Shown here: in pieces, positions 5,016-5,478 of the stretch
How the letters are laid out: the number at the start of each line of letters is the position of its first letter
How positions within the stretch are numbered: position 1 is the first letter of the stretch
Assembly (NCBI GenBank): GCA_023230795.1
Contig: JALNWR010000173.1
Location: forward strand, 1 to 5,478
Source of the DNA: Candidatus Cloacimonadota bacterium
GTDB taxonomy: Bacteria; Cloacimonadota; Cloacimonadia; Cloacimonadales; Cloacimonadaceae
Direction: 5' to 3'
Length of the DNA: 5,478 bases
Notes under the pieces: generated by a model
Told to the model about the DNA's origin: nothing
Database searches by the model: none
The model's input: the letters and a program-made list of their open reading frames with translations, nothing else
Translations under genes and position numbers: made by a program

Positions 5016-5478
5016 TTAGATATTTAAAATTCGTTTGATCATAGGGAGAATAGCCTGCATGGCCAAAGCCCGGTGTGAAAGGCGGTTCTTCAGTTCATCA
5101 TTCAGCTCGGCATAAGTTTTGCCCAGCCCTTCGAGCTCAAAGATACTGTCATAGCCAAAACCGCTTTCGCCCCGTTCAGATTCTGTGATGCTGCCTCTTA
5201 CTTTGCCGGAAACCACAGAGATAAGGCCGCTATGATCTGCCAGAGCTACAGCGGTTTCGAAATAAGCTTCGCGCTGCTCTTGCCCTTGCATCTGAGAGAG
5301 AATCTTCTCTCTATTGTCCCGATAGGAACAGCCTTCCCCGGCCCAACGGGCGGAGAATATACCGGGATTCCCTCCCAGGGCAGAAATGAAAAGCCCGGTA
5401 TCGTCTGCCAGAGCGGGCATGCCGGCGAAATTGGCACCTTCTATGGCTTTTTTGATGGCGTTTCCGTAAATGCTGTCC
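5016..5478 (-). CDS. RdgB/HAM1-type dITP/XTP pyrophosphatase, 5'-partial
   Basis: These are the last 153 residues of a house-cleaning nucleotidase. The family hydrolyses dITP, ITP, XTP and similar non-canonical purine triphosphates to monophosphate and pyrophosphate, keeping them out of DNA and RNA. The frame is open to the window edge. An internal ATG at 5420 is not the start, because homologous sequence continues upstream (NAIKKA, matching the ENAxxKA region). Compared with E. coli RdgB about 43 residues are missing, including the SxNxxK-type nucleotide loop. Counting from the first full codon, ADDTGL at 24-29 carries the metal/catalytic Asp pair, GGNPGIFSARWAG follows, FGYD is at 107-110 and SHRALA begins at 124. 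Two small departures are visible: the usual Glu before NA is Gly here, and FGYDP reads FGYDS. The stop is 23 bp before the phosphomannomutase start. Confidence 0.9.
   Translation of the reverse strand, partial: DSIYGNAIKKAIEGANFAGMPALADDTGLFISALGGNPGIFSARWAGEGCSYRDNREKILSQMQGQEQREAYFETAVALADHSGLISVVSGKVRGSITESERGESGFGYDSIFELEGLGKTYAELNDELKNRLSHRALAMQAILPMIKRILNI

Noticed and set aside
5246..5437. A 63-codon minus-strand frame overlapping the rdgB-like gene.
   Set aside because: It overlaps in another frame the conserved ADDTGL and SARWAG region of a recognised gene and is a shadow.

Overview
The window looks like chromosomal DNA from a member of the FCB group, most likely a Candidatus Cloacimonas-type bacterium (Cloacimonadota). 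This is an inference. It rests on the large secreted modular protein with a YPNPFNP-type C-terminal sorting domain, on its typical mix of lamin-tail and fibronectin-like modules, and on repeat-rich intergenic spacers. No rRNA or other taxonomic marker is present. All three protein genes lie on the minus strand, so the window reads right to left in transcription.

Right part (3640-5478): a 5'-truncated rdgB/HAM1-type nucleoside triphosphate pyrophosphatase runs off the right edge. It is followed 21 bp downstream by a complete phosphomannomutase/phosphoglucomutase of 450 residues. The short gap suggests co-transcription. The first protein cleans up deaminated purine nucleotides. The second supplies sugar 1-phosphates for polysaccharide or nucleotide-sugar synthesis. 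The pairing looks like housekeeping, not a shared pathway. A hairpin 21 bp beyond the mutase stop may end this unit.

Middle spacer (3203-3639): no credible gene, but a lot of structure. It has a candidate promoter for the left gene, a diverged tandem pair of about 40 bp, an 8-bp perfect hairpin, and an array of eleven 8-bp units built from two variants that differ at two linked positions.

Left-centre (578-3139): one large gene for an exported multidomain surface or secreted protein of 853 residues. It has a signal peptide, a jelly-roll-like N-terminal region, Ig-like and fibronectin III-like modules, a lamin-tail domain that appears inserted inside a fibronectin III fold, an unrecognised module of about 105 residues, and a type IX secretion-like C-terminal domain. 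No catalytic domain was recognised. A good GC hairpin terminator follows the gene.

Left spacer (1-577): apart from the terminator this is a mosaic of degenerate direct and inverted repeats, a nine-C homopolymer and a cluster of CTCGAG-type motifs. One minus-strand frame stays open across 126 codons to the window edge, but I found no convincing start. An 18-bp motif is shared with the middle spacer, which points to a repeat family dispersed in this genome. I did not find a convincing new enzymatic or defence system. The spacer repeats and the nested-domain surface protein are the parts most worth a second look.
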